Assembly: GCF_002964845.1 (NCBI RefSeq)
Contig: NZ_KZ672956.1
Span: 1 to 64,000, forward strand
Origin: Thermus tenuipuniceus
GTDB lineage: Bacteria; Deinococcota; Deinococci; Deinococcales; Thermaceae
DNA: 64,000 nucleotides
Direction of reading: 5' to 3'
Shown: in pieces, positions 22,205 through 33,292 of the stretch
How positions within the stretch are numbered: the first letter of the stretch is position 1
Layout of the letters: every line of letters starts with the position of its first letter
Position numbers and translations under genes: made by a program
Notes under the pieces: generated by a model
What the model was told of the DNA's origin: nothing
What the model saw: only the letters and a program-made list of their open reading frames with translations
The model's database searches: none

Positions 22205-23064
22205 CCGTATAGAAGCTTAAGCCGGGCGGCTTCCCCTGCCAGCTCGGGGAGGGCTTTCAGGTCTATTCCCGTGTGGTAGCCTTTGGTTTCCAGGTAGGGG
22301 AGGACCTTTTCCGTGGGCAGGTTTCCCACCAGCTCATCGCCGGCGAAGGGGCAGCCCCCTATCCCGGCCAAGGCACCCTCCAACCAGAGGATGCCGGCCG
22401 CCAACGCCGCCTCCACCTTGGCCAAGACCCCTTCCGGGCGGGCGTGCAGGTGGGCCCCTAGGCCTTCCGGGCCGAAGCGGGCCACGGCCTCCTCCAGCAC
22501 CTCCTGGATGCGGCTTGCCTCCGCCACCCCGTAGGTGTCCGCCAGGGCGATCTCCCTGATCCCAAGTTCCCGTAGCCGTGCGATATCCTCCAGCACCCCT
22601 TCCACGCTCCAGGGGTCCCCGTAGGGGTTGCCGAAGGCCATGGAAAGGTAGACCACCAGGCTAAGCTTTCCTTTTGTGGCCTCCACCATGGCCTTTACCA
22701 AGGGCCAGGATTCCTGCCGGGTGCGATGGGTGTTCTTCCGCTGGAAGGTTTCCGAAAGGGAGAAGGGGTAGCCGATGGCCGTGAGGTTTGGGGCCTTAAG
22801 GGCCCTTTCCAAGCCCTTTTCGTTGGCCACGATGGCCAGATAGGTGCGGCCCTGGGGTGGGGGAAGGCTGGCCAGGACCTCCTCGGCATCCGCCATCTGG
22901 GGTACCCACTTGGGGGAGACGAAGCTGGTGAGGTCCAGATGGCGGAACCCCGCTTCCAGGAGTTTCTCTAGGAAGGCCACCTTCTCCTCGGTGGGGATGA
23001 AGCGGCTGAAGCCCTGCCAGGCATCCCGGGGGCATTCCACGTAGCGGATGGAGACCTTGGCCAT
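22201..23064 (-). CDS. mvaB: Hydroxymethylglutaryl-CoA lyase
   Basis: 287 residues. Cleaves HMG-CoA to acetyl-CoA and acetoacetate, the end of leucine breakdown. It is a TIM-barrel of the HMGL family with V-E-C-P-R-D near residues 9-14, L-A-D-T-Y-G, H-L-H-A-R and the C-terminal signature G-G-C-P-F-A-G-D-E-L-V-G-N-L-P-T-E. It lies 4 bases downstream of an acyl-CoA carboxylase subunit, fitting methylcrotonyl-CoA metabolism. Confidence 0.93.
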   Translation of the reverse strand: MAKVSIRYVECPRDAWQGFSRFIPTEEKVAFLEKLLEAGFRHLDLTSFVSPKWVPQMADAEEVLASLPPPQGRTYLAIVANEKGLERALKAPNLTAIGYPFSLSETFQRKNTHRTRQESWPLVKAMVEATKGKLSLVVYLSMAFGNPYGDPWSVEGVLEDIARLRELGIREIALADTYGVAEASRIQEVLEEAVARFGPEGLGAHLHARPEGVLAKVEAALAAGILWLEGALAGIGGCPFAGDELVGNLPTEKVLPYLETKGYHTGIDLKALPELAGEAARLKLLYG

Positions 23065-23068
23065 AGGG

Positions 23069-24751
<1,683 letters not shown>

Positions 24752-24757
24752 GGCCTT

Positions 24758-24763
24758 AGTATA
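24758..24763 (-). promoter_or_regulatory. TATACT -10 box of the carboxylase/lyase operon (leaderless)
   Basis: On the minus strand TATACT ends 6 bases before the ATG. A TTTTCC about 19 bases further upstream could act as -35. This separates the operon from rnhA just upstream. Confidence 0.55.
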
Positions 24764-24775
24764 ACGTTTTTCTGC

Positions 24776-25261
24776 CTATCGGGGAAAAAGCGTGGCTCCC
24801 TTAGGGGGGCAGGGGGTTTGGGACAGGGCCTTTTGCCGCTGGGCCTGGTGCCTGGCCTCCCGGTCCACCCGTTCGTTCTCCGGGTGGCCGCCATGTCCAC
24901 GCACCCAATGGGGCACCACCCGGTGCCGCTTGAGCTCCAGCATAAGGGCTTCCCAGAGGTCGCGGTTTTCTATGGGCTTGCCGTCCGCCCTCCGCATCCC
25001 TCTTTTTTCCCAGGCGGGAAGCCACTCGTTTAGGGCCTTCACCAGGTACTGGCTGTCGGAGAAGAGGTGCACTTCACAGGGTTCCTTGAGCGCCCTAAGC
25101 CCTTGCAGCAGGGCGGTGAGCTCCATGCGGTTGTTGGTGGTGCAGGGCTCGCCTCCGGAAAACATTCGTTCGTGGCTGCCATAGCGCAAAAGCGCCGCCC
25201 ACCCGCCAGGGCCGGGGTTACCCAGGCAGGCCCCATCGGTGAAAAGCTCCACCGGTTTCAC
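24776..25261 (-). CDS. rnhA: Ribonuclease HI
   Basis: 161 residues from the GTG at 25259-25261, whose bases overlap the TGA of the upstream Uma2 gene; a TTG two codons earlier is also in frame. Cleaves RNA in RNA-DNA hybrids. The four catalytic acids are seen in L-F-T-D-G-A, N-N-R-M-E-L, F-S-D-S-Q-Y and N-E-R-V-D-R-E-A-R. The proline-rich C-terminal tail C-P-P-K-G-A-T-L-F-P matches the Thermus enzyme. Confidence 0.95.
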   Translation of the reverse strand: MKPVELFTDGACLGNPGPGGWAALLRYGSHERMFSGGEPCTTNNRMELTALLQGLRALKEPCEVHLFSDSQYLVKALNEWLPAWEKRGMRRADGKPIENRDLWEALMLELKRHRVVPHWVRGHGGHPENERVDREARHQAQRQKALSQTPCPPKGATLFPR

Positions 25262-25779
25262 GACCAAGGGATGGGCTGGTGGGGGAAGGCCAGGGGGGCC
25301 TTGGCCTCGCCGGGGAAGAGGATCTCCCTGAGGCGGTAGTGGCCCTCTTGGGGATGGCGGTAGACCTCAAGGAGGTTTTCCACCAGGTTCACGATCCAGA
25401 CCTCAGGGATACCTGCTTTGGCATACAGGGCGAGCTTCCTGCGGTCGTGGTCCAGGCTGGTGTCGGCCACTTCTATGAGGAGGAGGACATCCTTGGCCTC
25501 AGGAAGGCGCTCGCTGTACTCTTCCAGTGGTGGCCGCAGAACCTGGAGGTCGGGTTCGGGCTCGGAGTCGGGGGAAAGGCGCAGGGGGGATTGCACGGCG
25601 ATGACCGCCTCCTCTCCCAATAGAGCCTGGAGCCTCTTGTCCAAGAGGGCTACAGCAAAGACGTGCCTAGGACCAATCGGGCTCGTCTCGTAGATCTCCC
25701 CCTCGAGGAGCTCGAGGTGCTTCACCCCCTGGAAGAGGCGCTCAAACTCTCCTACCCCGAAGCGGTACCGGGTGGCCAT
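25258..25779 (-). CDS. Uma2 family (DUF820) putative endonuclease
   Basis: 173 residues. The pattern E-L-L-E-G-E-I-Y, then E-P-D-L-Q-V-L, L-L-I-E-V-A-D-T-S and the late K-L-A-L-Y-A-K-A-G-I-P-E-V-W-I-V-N-L is the family core with a complete set of acidic/lysine positions. GTGA overlap with rnhA. Part of a GYD-VOC-Uma2-rnhA run on the minus strand. Confidence 0.85.
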   Translation of the reverse strand: MATRYRFGVGEFERLFQGVKHLELLEGEIYETSPIGPRHVFAVALLDKRLQALLGEEAVIAVQSPLRLSPDSEPEPDLQVLRPPLEEYSERLPEAKDVLLLIEVADTSLDHDRRKLALYAKAGIPEVWIVNLVENLLEVYRHPQEGHYRLREILFPGEAKAPLAFPHQPIPWS

Positions 25780-25783
25780 GCCC

Positions 25784-26164
25784 TCATTCTAGGCCCCAGA
25801 TGGCAGCGGGGGCCAGCTCCACCAGGTTTCCCGCGGGGTCGCGGGTGTAAAGGCTTTTCCCCCGGGGCCAGTCCGCCCACCAGACGGGAAAGCCCGCTTC
25901 CTCCAGCCTCTTGGCCCAAAGGGAAAGCTCTTCTTCCGCCACCCGAAAGGCCACGTGCACGCTCCCACGGGCCCCGTGGGGGGGAAGGGTTTCCTCCTTT
26001 TCCGTGTGCTCGGGGTTGAAGACCAAAAAGACCCCGCGTCCGGCCCGGAAGAAGGCGTGGCGCGGGGGCTGGTACTGGAAGCAAAGAAGACCCAGGACCC
26101 CCTCGTAAAAGGCCCGGGCCTTCTCCAGATCCTCGGCGTAGACGGCGGTCTCCAGAACCTCCAC
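25784..26164 (-). CDS. VOC/glyoxalase-family protein
   Basis: 126 residues with two beta-alpha-beta-beta-beta modules. Y-A-E-D-L-E-K-A-R-A-F-Y-E-G-V-L-G-L opens the first and the ending D-P-A-G-N-L-V-E-L closes the second, as in glyoxalase/bleomycin-resistance/dioxygenase proteins. H-V-A-F-R-V supplies a likely metal histidine. The GTG start shares one base with the TAG of the GYD gene. Confidence 0.85.
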   Translation of the reverse strand: MEVLETAVYAEDLEKARAFYEGVLGLLCFQYQPPRHAFFRAGRGVFLVFNPEHTEKEETLPPHGARGSVHVAFRVAEEELSLWAKRLEEAGFPVWWADWPRGKSLYTRDPAGNLVELAPAAIWGLE

Positions 26165-26451
26165 TACTTGAGCTTGGCGATGAGGTCGGCCACGGGGATG
26201 GCCTCGAGGGTAATGGTTTTCACGCTACCCCTGGCCCCCAAGTGGAGCATGGCCCGGGCCACCGCCAGGGCATCCTCCGCCTCCACGATGTTCACGAAAT
26301 CATAGGGCCCCAAAACCGCGTACTGGGCCACCACCTTGACCCCGAAGTCCCTTTCCAGTTCCTGGTTCACCTCCTTGATGCGCTCGGGGTTTTTCACCAG
26401 GGTCTCGGCGCCATCGTCCGTGAGGGTGCTGAGGACGATAAAGGTGGGCAT
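26164..26451 (-). CDS. GYD-domain protein
   Basis: 95 residues: F-I-V-L-S-T-L-T-D-D-G, a helix, then V-K-V-V-A-Q-Y-A-V-L-G-P-Y-D-F-V-N-I-V-E-A, the GYD signature region (here GPYD). Small ferredoxin-like fold of unknown role. It has a normal promoter and a GGAGG ribosome site and starts the GYD-VOC-Uma2-rnhA unit. Confidence 0.85.
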   Translation of the reverse strand: MPTFIVLSTLTDDGAETLVKNPERIKEVNQELERDFGVKVVAQYAVLGPYDFVNIVEAEDALAVARAMLHLGARGSVKTITLEAIPVADLIAKLK

Positions 26452-26471
26452 CTTGGCCTCCTTTCCCCCTC

Positions 26472-26500
26472 AGGATAGCCCAGGAGTTCCAGTTTGACAA
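26472..26500 (-). promoter_or_regulatory. Promoter of the GYD-VOC-Uma2-rnhA unit
   Basis: Minus strand TTGTCA (26495-26500), 17-base spacer, TATCCT (26472-26477). The leader of about 15 bases carries AAAGGAGG before the ATG. The remaining gap to 26608 contains a GGGG/CCCC-rich dyad around 26516-26550 but no gene. Confidence 0.65.
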
Positions 26501-26608
26501 TCGAGCCAAGTACCCCGGTTGGGGTTTGCGCCCCAGCGGGGACCCCAGAAAGGCTGTGGGCAAGCCGCATCCGCCTTTGCCGATGGGGCGACCTTCGTGC
26601 ATGGGTCC

Positions 26609-27181
26609 TTAGTCTTCCTGAGGCGTTTCCAGGGGAATCCCGCTATAGACCTCCTCCAAGGAGAGGGTTCCTTGGGGGCAGGGCAAGGGTACCTCCCCTT
26701 CTGTGAAGACCTGATAGAGGATGCCCGTGGCCTTTTTTTGATAAAGCTCTATTCGCCTTTCCCGGATATCCGCCAATACATACCCTTGCAGGGAAGGCAG
26801 GGAAAGATACCGCCAAAGCTTCTCCCGCCGGTCTATCCCTTCGGTGCTTGGGGAAAGGACCTCCACCACCAGGCAGGGAGTTTCCTCGTAGTAGGGGTTT
26901 TCGGGCGGGGGAGCACAAACCACCATGAGATCCGGGTAGTAGACGGTCCTTTCCCCCACCTTGAGCTTCATATCCGCCACGTAGAGGCGGCATCCCTGCC
27001 TACGGGCTAAGGGGCCCAAGAGGAGGGCCAGGTTGGTGGTTAAAAGGGCGTGAGCCCGGCTGGCCCCGGCCATGGCGTAGGGCAGGCCCTCCACCAGCTC
27101 ATGCTTAGTTTCATACCGGGCTTCCCAGGCCAGATACTCTTCCAGGGAAAGGGGTTTTAGGGCCTTGGCGGGTTCGCCCAT
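26609..27181 (-). CDS. Uma2 family (DUF820) putative endonuclease
   Basis: 190 residues from the ATG at 27179-27181, which overlaps the guaA stop codon. Family core: Y-L-A-W-E-A-R-Y-E-T-K-H-E-L-V-E-G, Y-Y-P-D-L-M-V-V, C-L-V-V-E-V-L-S-P-S-T-E-G-I-D-R-R-E-K and Y-V-L-A-D-I-R. This is the most canonical of the three Uma2 copies in the window. The three are divergent from each other, so not recent duplicates. Confidence 0.88.
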   Translation of the reverse strand: MGEPAKALKPLSLEEYLAWEARYETKHELVEGLPYAMAGASRAHALLTTNLALLLGPLARRQGCRLYVADMKLKVGERTVYYPDLMVVCAPPPENPYYEETPCLVVEVLSPSTEGIDRREKLWRYLSLPSLQGYVLADIRERRIELYQKKATGILYQVFTEGEVPLPCPQGTLSLEEVYSGIPLETPQED

Positions 27182-28692
27182 CACTCCCATTCTATGGTGG
27201 CGGGAGGCTTGGAGGTGAGGTCGTAGACCACCCGGCCGATCTCCGGCACCCTGCGGGTGATGCGCCGGGCTGCTTCGTCCAGGAAGTCCAGGGGCAGCCG
27301 GGCCCAGTCGGCGGTCATGAAGTCCTCGGTGGTCACGGCCCTTAAGGCCAGGACGTAGCCGTACTTCCGCTCGTCCCCTGCTACCCCCACGCTCCGCACC
27401 GGGGTGAGGACCGCCAGAGCCTGGGCCACCTGGCCGTAGAGGCCCCACTCCTTGAGGAGGCTGATGAAGATGTCGTCCGCCCGTCGGAGGATGTCCAGTT
27501 TTTCCTCCGTGACCTCCCCCAGGATGCGCACCGCCAGGCCCGGCCCCGGGAAGGGGTGGCGCAGGCGGATGGGGTCGGGAAGGCCGAGAAGCAGGGCGAG
27601 TTCCCGCACCTCATCCTTGAAGAGGAGGCGGAAGGGCTCGAGGAGCTCGAACTTCAAATCTTCAGGAAGACCGCCCACGTTGTGGTGGCTCTTGATCTTG
27701 GCCGCCCCATGCCCGCCCGCGGACTCGATCACGTCGGGGTAGAGGGTCCCCTGGGCGAGGAAGCGGAAAGGGCCTGCTTCCCGGGCCACCTGGGAGAAGA
27801 CCTCCACGAACTCCCGCCCAATGATCCGGCGCTTTTCCTCGGGGTCTTCCACCCCCTTGAGGGCCTCGAGGAAGCGCTCCTTGGCGTCCACCACCCGGAG
27901 GTTCACCCCCAGGGCCTTAAGGGCCCCCTCCACCTCCTCCTGCTCCCCTAGGCGCAGGAGGCCGTGGTCCACGAAGACCGCCAGGTGGTTCACCCGGGCC
28001 TTGGCCAAGAGGAGGGCCAGGGTGCTGGAGTCCACCCCGCCGGAAACCGCCAGGAGCACCCGGTCCTCGCCCACCCTTTCCCGCACCTCCTTAACCAGGC
28101 TTTCCAGCACGTGCTCCGGAGTCCAGTCCCGTTTTACCCCGGCGATCCCCAGGAAGTTTTCCAGGATCTGCATCCCCTTGGGGGTATGGGCCACCTCGGG
28201 ATGGAACTGCACAGCAAAGGTCCTGCCGTCTGGGGCTTCCATGGCCGCCACGGGGTTCTCCTCCGTCTCCGCCGCCACCCGCCACCCCGGGGGCAGCTCG
28301 GTCACAGCGTCCTGATGGCTCATCCAGACCTGGACCTCGCCCTCCAAGCCTTTGAAGAGGGGGCCCTGGTAGCGGGTGAGGAGGGCCTTGCCGTACTCCG
28401 CCCGCCCCGCGCGCTCCACCTTGCCCCCAAGCTCCTGGGCAAGAAGCTGCATCCCGTAGCAGATGCCCAGGGTGGGAAAGCCCAGGTTCAGGACCCTAGG
28501 GTCGGGCCGGGGGGCATCGGGGTCAAAGACGCTTTTGGGTCCCCCGGAGAGAATGAGGGCCTGGGGCTTGTGCTTAAGGATCTCCTCCAGGCTTGCCTGC
28601 CCCGGCAGGATCAGGGAAAAGACCCGAAGCTCGCGGAGCCTTCTGGCGATGAGGCGGGTGTATTGGGAACCGAAGTCCAGGACCAGGACCAT
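27181..28692 (-). CDS. guaA: GMP synthase (glutamine-hydrolysing)
   Basis: 503 residues from the ATG at 28690-28692. Converts XMP to GMP. The glutamine amidotransferase half has G-I-C-Y-G-M-Q with the catalytic Cys and F-H-P-E-V-A-H-T with the His/Glu. The ATP-pyrophosphatase half has [10 protein letters not shown], and the dimerisation domain ends [12 protein letters not shown], the usual C-terminus. Divergent from luxS. Confidence 0.96.
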   Translation of the reverse strand: MVLVLDFGSQYTRLIARRLRELRVFSLILPGQASLEEILKHKPQALILSGGPKSVFDPDAPRPDPRVLNLGFPTLGICYGMQLLAQELGGKVERAGRAEYGKALLTRYQGPLFKGLEGEVQVWMSHQDAVTELPPGWRVAAETEENPVAAMEAPDGRTFAVQFHPEVAHTPKGMQILENFLGIAGVKRDWTPEHVLESLVKEVRERVGEDRVLLAVSGGVDSSTLALLLAKARVNHLAVFVDHGLLRLGEQEEVEGALKALGVNLRVVDAKERFLEALKGVEDPEEKRRIIGREFVEVFSQVAREAGPFRFLAQGTLYPDVIESAGGHGAAKIKSHHNVGGLPEDLKFELLEPFRLLFKDEVRELALLLGLPDPIRLRHPFPGPGLAVRILGEVTEEKLDILRRADDIFISLLKEWGLYGQVAQALAVLTPVRSVGVAGDERKYGYVLALRAVTTEDFMTADWARLPLDFLDEAARRITRRVPEIGRVVYDLTSKPPATIEWE

Positions 28693-28699
28693 GGAAGCC

Positions 28700-28717
28700 A
28701 GTCTAGCAGGGTAGGAT
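28700..28717. promoter_or_regulatory. Divergent -10 boxes for guaA and luxS
   Basis: Minus-strand TGC-TAGACT (-10 at 28700-28705, extended form) ends 7 bases before the guaA ATG. Plus-strand TAGGAT (28712-28717) ends 6 bases before the luxS ATG. Only 31 bases separate the two genes, so both mRNAs are leaderless and the promoters overlap. Confidence 0.55.
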
Positions 28718-28723
28718 AAACCC

Positions 28724-29188
28724 ATGGCTGAGGTGGAAAGCTTTGCCCTGGACCACACGAAGGTGAAGGCTCCCTATGTCCGCCTGGCGGGGAGGAAACG
28801 GGTGGGAAGTGGCCTGGTGGAGAAGTATGACCTGCGCCTGGCCCAGCCCAACCGGGAGGCCATCCCCACGGGGGCTTTGCACACCTTAGAGCACCTTCTG
28901 GCGGGTTATCTCCGCGACCACCTGGAAGGGGTCATAGACCTTTCCCCCATGGGGTGCCGCACGGGGTTCTACCTGGTGGTGGAAGGCCCTTTGGAGGAGG
29001 AAGGGGCTTTGGTGGCCTTTGAACGAGCCTTAAGGGATGTTCTCCTGCACGAGGGGCCCATTCCCGGGGCAAGCTTCAGGGAGTGCGGCAACTACCGCGA
29101 CCACGACCTCCAAGGGGCCAAGGCCTGGGCGGAGAAGGTCCTGAGGGAGGGCCTCAGGGTCCAGCCCACCGTTCCCCTCGCGCCATGA
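28724..29188 (+). CDS. luxS: S-ribosylhomocysteine lyase
   Basis: 154 residues. Splits S-ribosylhomocysteine to homocysteine and DPD (the AI-2 precursor). Metal ligands and catalytic residues: [14 protein letters not shown] (catalytic Cys) and E-C-G-N-Y-R-D-H (third ligand Cys). ATGA overlap with mtnN, which makes its substrate. In this context it serves the activated methyl cycle; signalling use is not shown. Confidence 0.95.
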   Translation: MAEVESFALDHTKVKAPYVRLAGRKRVGSGLVEKYDLRLAQPNREAIPTGALHTLEHLLAGYLRDHLEGVIDLSPMGCRTGFYLVVEGPLEEEGALVAFERALRDVLLHEGPIPGASFRECGNYRDHDLQGAKAWAEKVLREGLRVQPTVPLAP

Positions 29189-29850
29189 CCGCCTTCTTTG
29201 CCGCGGAACCTGAGGAGGCGAGGGCCCTAAAGGAGGCCTTGGGGGCGGTGGAGGCCCTCGAGGCCCCCTTCCCCCTCCACCGGGGAAAGGGGGTGCTGGT
29301 GGCAGAGACCGGCGTGGGGAAGGTGGCGGCGGCCTCGGCGGTGGCCCATGTCCTCACGCGTTTCGCTCCCAGGGAGAGCTTCTTCCTGGGGGTGGCGGGG
29401 GGGCTGGACCCTTCCTTTAGGGCCATGGACCTCCTGCTGGCGGAGCGGGCGGTGCAATGGGATGTGGACCTGACCCCCTTTGGTCGGGAGCCCGGGGAGA
29501 CGGCCTTTGGCGTGCGCTTCTTTCCTTCCGACCCCCACCTTTTGGCCCGGGCAGAGGGGGTGGCCCAGGTCCTGGGCTTTCCCTTCCGGCGGGGGGTGGT
29601 GGCCACGGGGGACCGGTTTCTGGCGGATAGGGAGGAGGCAAGGAGGCTGGCCCGGCTCCACGGGGCCCAGGCGGTGGAGATGGAAGGGGCCGCGGCCCTC
29701 ATGGTGGCCTGGCGCTTTCGGCATCCCATGGCCCTGGTCCGGGTGATCACCGACGGGGCGGGTGAAGAGGCCGTTAGCGATTTCCAGGTGTTTTTAAAGG
29801 AGGCCTCGAGGCGGCTTGGCTACCTGGCCCAGGCTCTTTTGGCATACTGA
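29185..29850 (+). CDS. mtnN: 5'-methylthioadenosine/S-adenosylhomocysteine nucleosidase
   Basis: 221 residues from the ATG at 29185. Releases adenine from MTA and SAH. Family signs: V-A-E-T-G-V-G-K-V near the N-terminus, L-G-V-A-G-G-L, V-E-M-E-G-A-A (ribose-binding Met-Glu) and I-T-D-G-A-G with the catalytic Asp. Coupled to luxS by a 4-base overlap and followed after 15 bases by prs. Confidence 0.92.
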   Translation: MTAFFAAEPEEARALKEALGAVEALEAPFPLHRGKGVLVAETGVGKVAAASAVAHVLTRFAPRESFFLGVAGGLDPSFRAMDLLLAERAVQWDVDLTPFGREPGETAFGVRFFPSDPHLLARAEGVAQVLGFPFRRGVVATGDRFLADREEARRLARLHGAQAVEMEGAAALMVAWRFRHPMALVRVITDGAGEEAVSDFQVFLKEASRRLGYLAQALLAY

Positions 29851-29865
29851 AAAGGGAGGGGCAAG

Positions 29866-30789
29866 GTGGAGATCAAGCTCTTCACGGGGAACGCCCACCC
29901 CGACCTGGCCCGGCGGGTGGCGGAGGCCTTGGGGATACCCCTAGGAAAAGCCCTGGTGGATCGCTTCCCCGACGGCGAGGTGCAGGTGCGGCTTCTGGAG
30001 AGCGTGCGAGGGAATGACGTCTACCTGATCCAGCCCACCAGTCCTCCGGTCAACGACCACCTGATGGAGCTCCTCCTCCTGGCCGATGCTGCCCGCAGGA
30101 GCTCAGCCGCCCGCATCAACGCCGTCATCCCTTATTTCGGCTATGCCCGCCAGGACAAGCAAACCCAGGGCCGGGAGCCGGTGAGCGCCAAGCTGGTGGC
30201 CAATCTCCAGGAGGCTGTAGGGGTGCACCGGGTGATCGCCATTGACCTGCACGCCCCCCAGATCCAGGGCTTTTTTGACATCCCCGTGGACCACCTGTCC
30301 GCGGTGCGCCTTTTTGCCCGCTATATGCAGGAGAGAGGATATACGGAAAACGCCGTGGTGGTTTCCCCGGATGCCGGCCGGGCGGAGGAGGCGAGGCGGC
30401 TTTCCGAAAGGTTGGGCCTGCCTTTTGCTATGCTGGCCAAGCGCCGCCATGGCCCCAAGGAGACCTCCGTCACCTACGTGATCGGAGAGGTAGCGGGGAA
30501 GAGGCCCTTGATCATCGACGACATCGTTTCCACTGGGGGGACCATCCGGCGGGGGGTGGAGGCCCTTCTTCAGGCAGGGGCCTTGCCCGAGGTGGTGGTC
30601 ATGGCCACCCACCCGGTGTTGGTGGGGGAGGCCCGGGAAAACCTTTCCCACCCCGCCATTCGGGAGGTGGTCTTTACCGACACCATCCCCCTAAGGGACG
30701 GGGGGTATACGGTGCTTTCCACCGCCGAGCTTCTGGCCCAGGCCATCCAGCACGTGCACACCAACCAGTCGGTGAGCGCGTTGATCTGA
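29866..30789 (+). CDS. prs: Ribose-phosphate pyrophosphokinase
   Basis: 307 residues, GTG start with GGGAGGGG upstream. Makes PRPP from ribose 5-phosphate. Seen: F-P-D-G-E-V, R-Q-D-K (ATP loop), D-L-H-A-P-Q-I-Q-G-F-F and the PRPP loop L-I-I-D-D-I-V-S-T-G-G-T-I. It follows luxS-mtnN closely and precedes rplY. Confidence 0.95.
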   Translation: MEIKLFTGNAHPDLARRVAEALGIPLGKALVDRFPDGEVQVRLLESVRGNDVYLIQPTSPPVNDHLMELLLLADAARRSSAARINAVIPYFGYARQDKQTQGREPVSAKLVANLQEAVGVHRVIAIDLHAPQIQGFFDIPVDHLSAVRLFARYMQERGYTENAVVVSPDAGRAEEARRLSERLGLPFAMLAKRRHGPKETSVTYVIGEVAGKRPLIIDDIVSTGGTIRRGVEALLQAGALPEVVVMATHPVLVGEARENLSHPAIREVVFTDTIPLRDGGYTVLSTAELLAQAIQHVHTNQSVSALI

Positions 30790-30870
30790 GGTGGCAGGAG
30801 GGTCTACGGGTGTGCTAAGCTTTCCCATAGTGTGCCCCTTGGGGGCCTTTGCCTTTTGCTAGGAGGAGAC

Positions 30871-31491
30871 ATGGAATACCGTTTGAAGGCCCAGTACCGG
30901 GAAGGGGAGAAGCCCGCCGCCTTGCGCCGTGCGGGGAAGCTCCCCGGCGTCATCTACAACAAGCACTTGAACCGGAAGGTGTACGTGGAGCTTGGGGAGT
31001 TTGACAAGGTCTTCCGCCAGGCTTCCATCCACCACGTGATCGTCCTGGAACTCCCCGACGGCCAGGAACTGCCCACCCTGGTGCGCCAGGTGAACCTGGA
31101 TAAGCGCCGGCGTCGCCCCGAGCACGTGGACTTCTATGTGCTCTCCGACGAGCCCGTGGAAATGTACATCCCCTTGCGCTTCGTGGGCACGCCCCAGGGG
31201 GTGCGGGAAGGCGGCGTCTTGCAGGAGATCCACCGGGATATCCTGGTGCGGGTTTCCCCAAGGAACATCCCCGAGTTCATCGAGGTGGACGTTTCGGGGC
31301 TGGGCATCGGGGATAGCCTGCACGCTGCTGACCTGAGGCTTCCCGAAGGGGTGAGGCTGGCGGTTTCCCCCGAGGAAACCATCGCCGCCGTGGTGCCCCC
31401 TGAGGATGTGGAGAAGCTGGCGGCGGAGACCCTCGAGGCCCCCACCGAGCCCGAGGTCATCAAAAAGGGCAAAAAGGAAGAGGAGGAGTAG
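30871..31491 (+). CDS. rplY: 50S ribosomal protein L25 (TL5/CTC form)
   Basis: 206 residues from the ATG preceded by AGGAGGAG. The N-terminal half binds 5S rRNA and the C-terminal beta domain is the CTC extension, giving the known Thermus TL5 length. It ends in a charged K-K-G-K-K-E-E-E-E tail. An extended -10 TGC-TAAGCT near 30813 gives it a promoter separate from prs. A strong hairpin follows the stop. Confidence 0.96.
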   Translation: MEYRLKAQYREGEKPAALRRAGKLPGVIYNKHLNRKVYVELGEFDKVFRQASIHHVIVLELPDGQELPTLVRQVNLDKRRRRPEHVDFYVLSDEPVEMYIPLRFVGTPQGVREGGVLQEIHRDILVRVSPRNIPEFIEVDVSGLGIGDSLHAADLRLPEGVRLAVSPEETIAAVVPPEDVEKLAAETLEAPTEPEVIKKGKKEEEE

Positions 31492-31496
31492 GACTA

Positions 31497-31524
31497 CCCC
31501 ACCTTGGCAAAAGCCAAGGTGGGG
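31497..31524 (+). terminator. Perfect 12-bp hairpin after rplY
   Basis: CCCCACCTTGGC and GCCAAGGTGGGG are perfect inverted repeats around an AAAA loop, starting 5 bases after the rplY stop. No T-run follows (the next bases are ACCCCGGTGC), so it may end transcription by another route or protect the 3' end of the rplY mRNA. The gap to pth (31525-31641) holds no other clear feature. Confidence 0.6.
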
Positions 31525-31641
31525 ACCCCGGTGCATCCCTTTTCCAGGCCACGCCCTCGGGCGCCTGGGGAGCAAGGTATGGCGAGAAAGGGATAGGGGG
31601 TGGGATGGGCGGGCAGTCCGTCTCCTTTTTGGAGGGAGAGG

Positions 31642-32217
31642 ATGTTTTTGGTGGTGGGCCAGGGGAACCCGGGGGAGAGGTACGCCAGGACCCGACACAA
31701 CCTGGGCTTCATGGTCCTAGACCGGCTGGGCCTGGAGTTTCGGGAGAGGGGGGAGGCCCTTTTGGCCGAGGTGGAGGTGGAGGGGGAAAAGGGGTTTTTC
31801 CTCAAGCCCCTCACCTACTACAACCTGAGCGGCCAGGTGGTGGCTCCCTTGGTGCGCTTCTACAAGATCCCTTCGGACCGGCTTCTGGTGGTCCACGACG
31901 AGATGGACCTGCCCCTGGGCCGCCTGCGCTTCAAGGCCGGGGGCAGCGCGGCGGGGAACCGGGGGGTGGCCTCCATCGCCCAGGCCCTGGGGACCGAGGC
32001 CTTTCACCGCCTGCGCTTGGGGATTGGCAAGCCCCCTTCCCGGGAACTGGGGGCAGAGTATGTCCTTTCCCCCTTCCTTCCCGAGGAGTGGCCGGTGGTG
32101 GAGCGGGTCCTCGAGGCGGCCAAGGAAGCTGTGCTCTGCTGGGTGAAGGAGGGGCTTCCTCCCTGTGCGGGCCGTTTTAACGGCCTGGATCTTTCCCAGG
32201 GCTTGAGGGAAAAGGGC

Positions 32218-32220
<3 letters not shown>
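31642..32220 (+). CDS. pth: Peptidyl-tRNA hydrolase
   Basis: 192 residues from the ATG at 31642, preceded by GGAGGGAG. Frees tRNA from stalled peptidyl-tRNA. Active-site residues Asn in V-G-Q-G-N-P-G, His in R-H-N-L-G, Asn in Y-Y-N-L-S-G and Asp in H-D-E-M-D-L-P are present. The usual G-G-H-N-G segment reads G-S-A-A-G-N-R-G, so the histidine normally before the conserved Asn is a Gly. Confidence 0.93.
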
Positions 32221-33198
<978 letters not shown>

Positions 33199-33215
33199 GG
33201 GGCTTAACCCCTCGA

Positions 33216-33238
33216 GGGGCTTGGCCAAGCCCCTTTTT
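33216..33238 (+). terminator. Intrinsic terminator after ddl
   Basis: GGGGCTTGG-CCAAGCCCC stem followed by TTTTT. It separates the housekeeping luxS-ddl run from the sugar-utilisation genes. An overlapping AGGGG/CCCCT dyad upstream offers an alternative fold. Confidence 0.85.
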
Positions 33239-33292
33239 GCTTTTTTCTCTGGTGGTGCGCTAGGATGGAATCCGAAGGGAAAGGGGGTTTTT

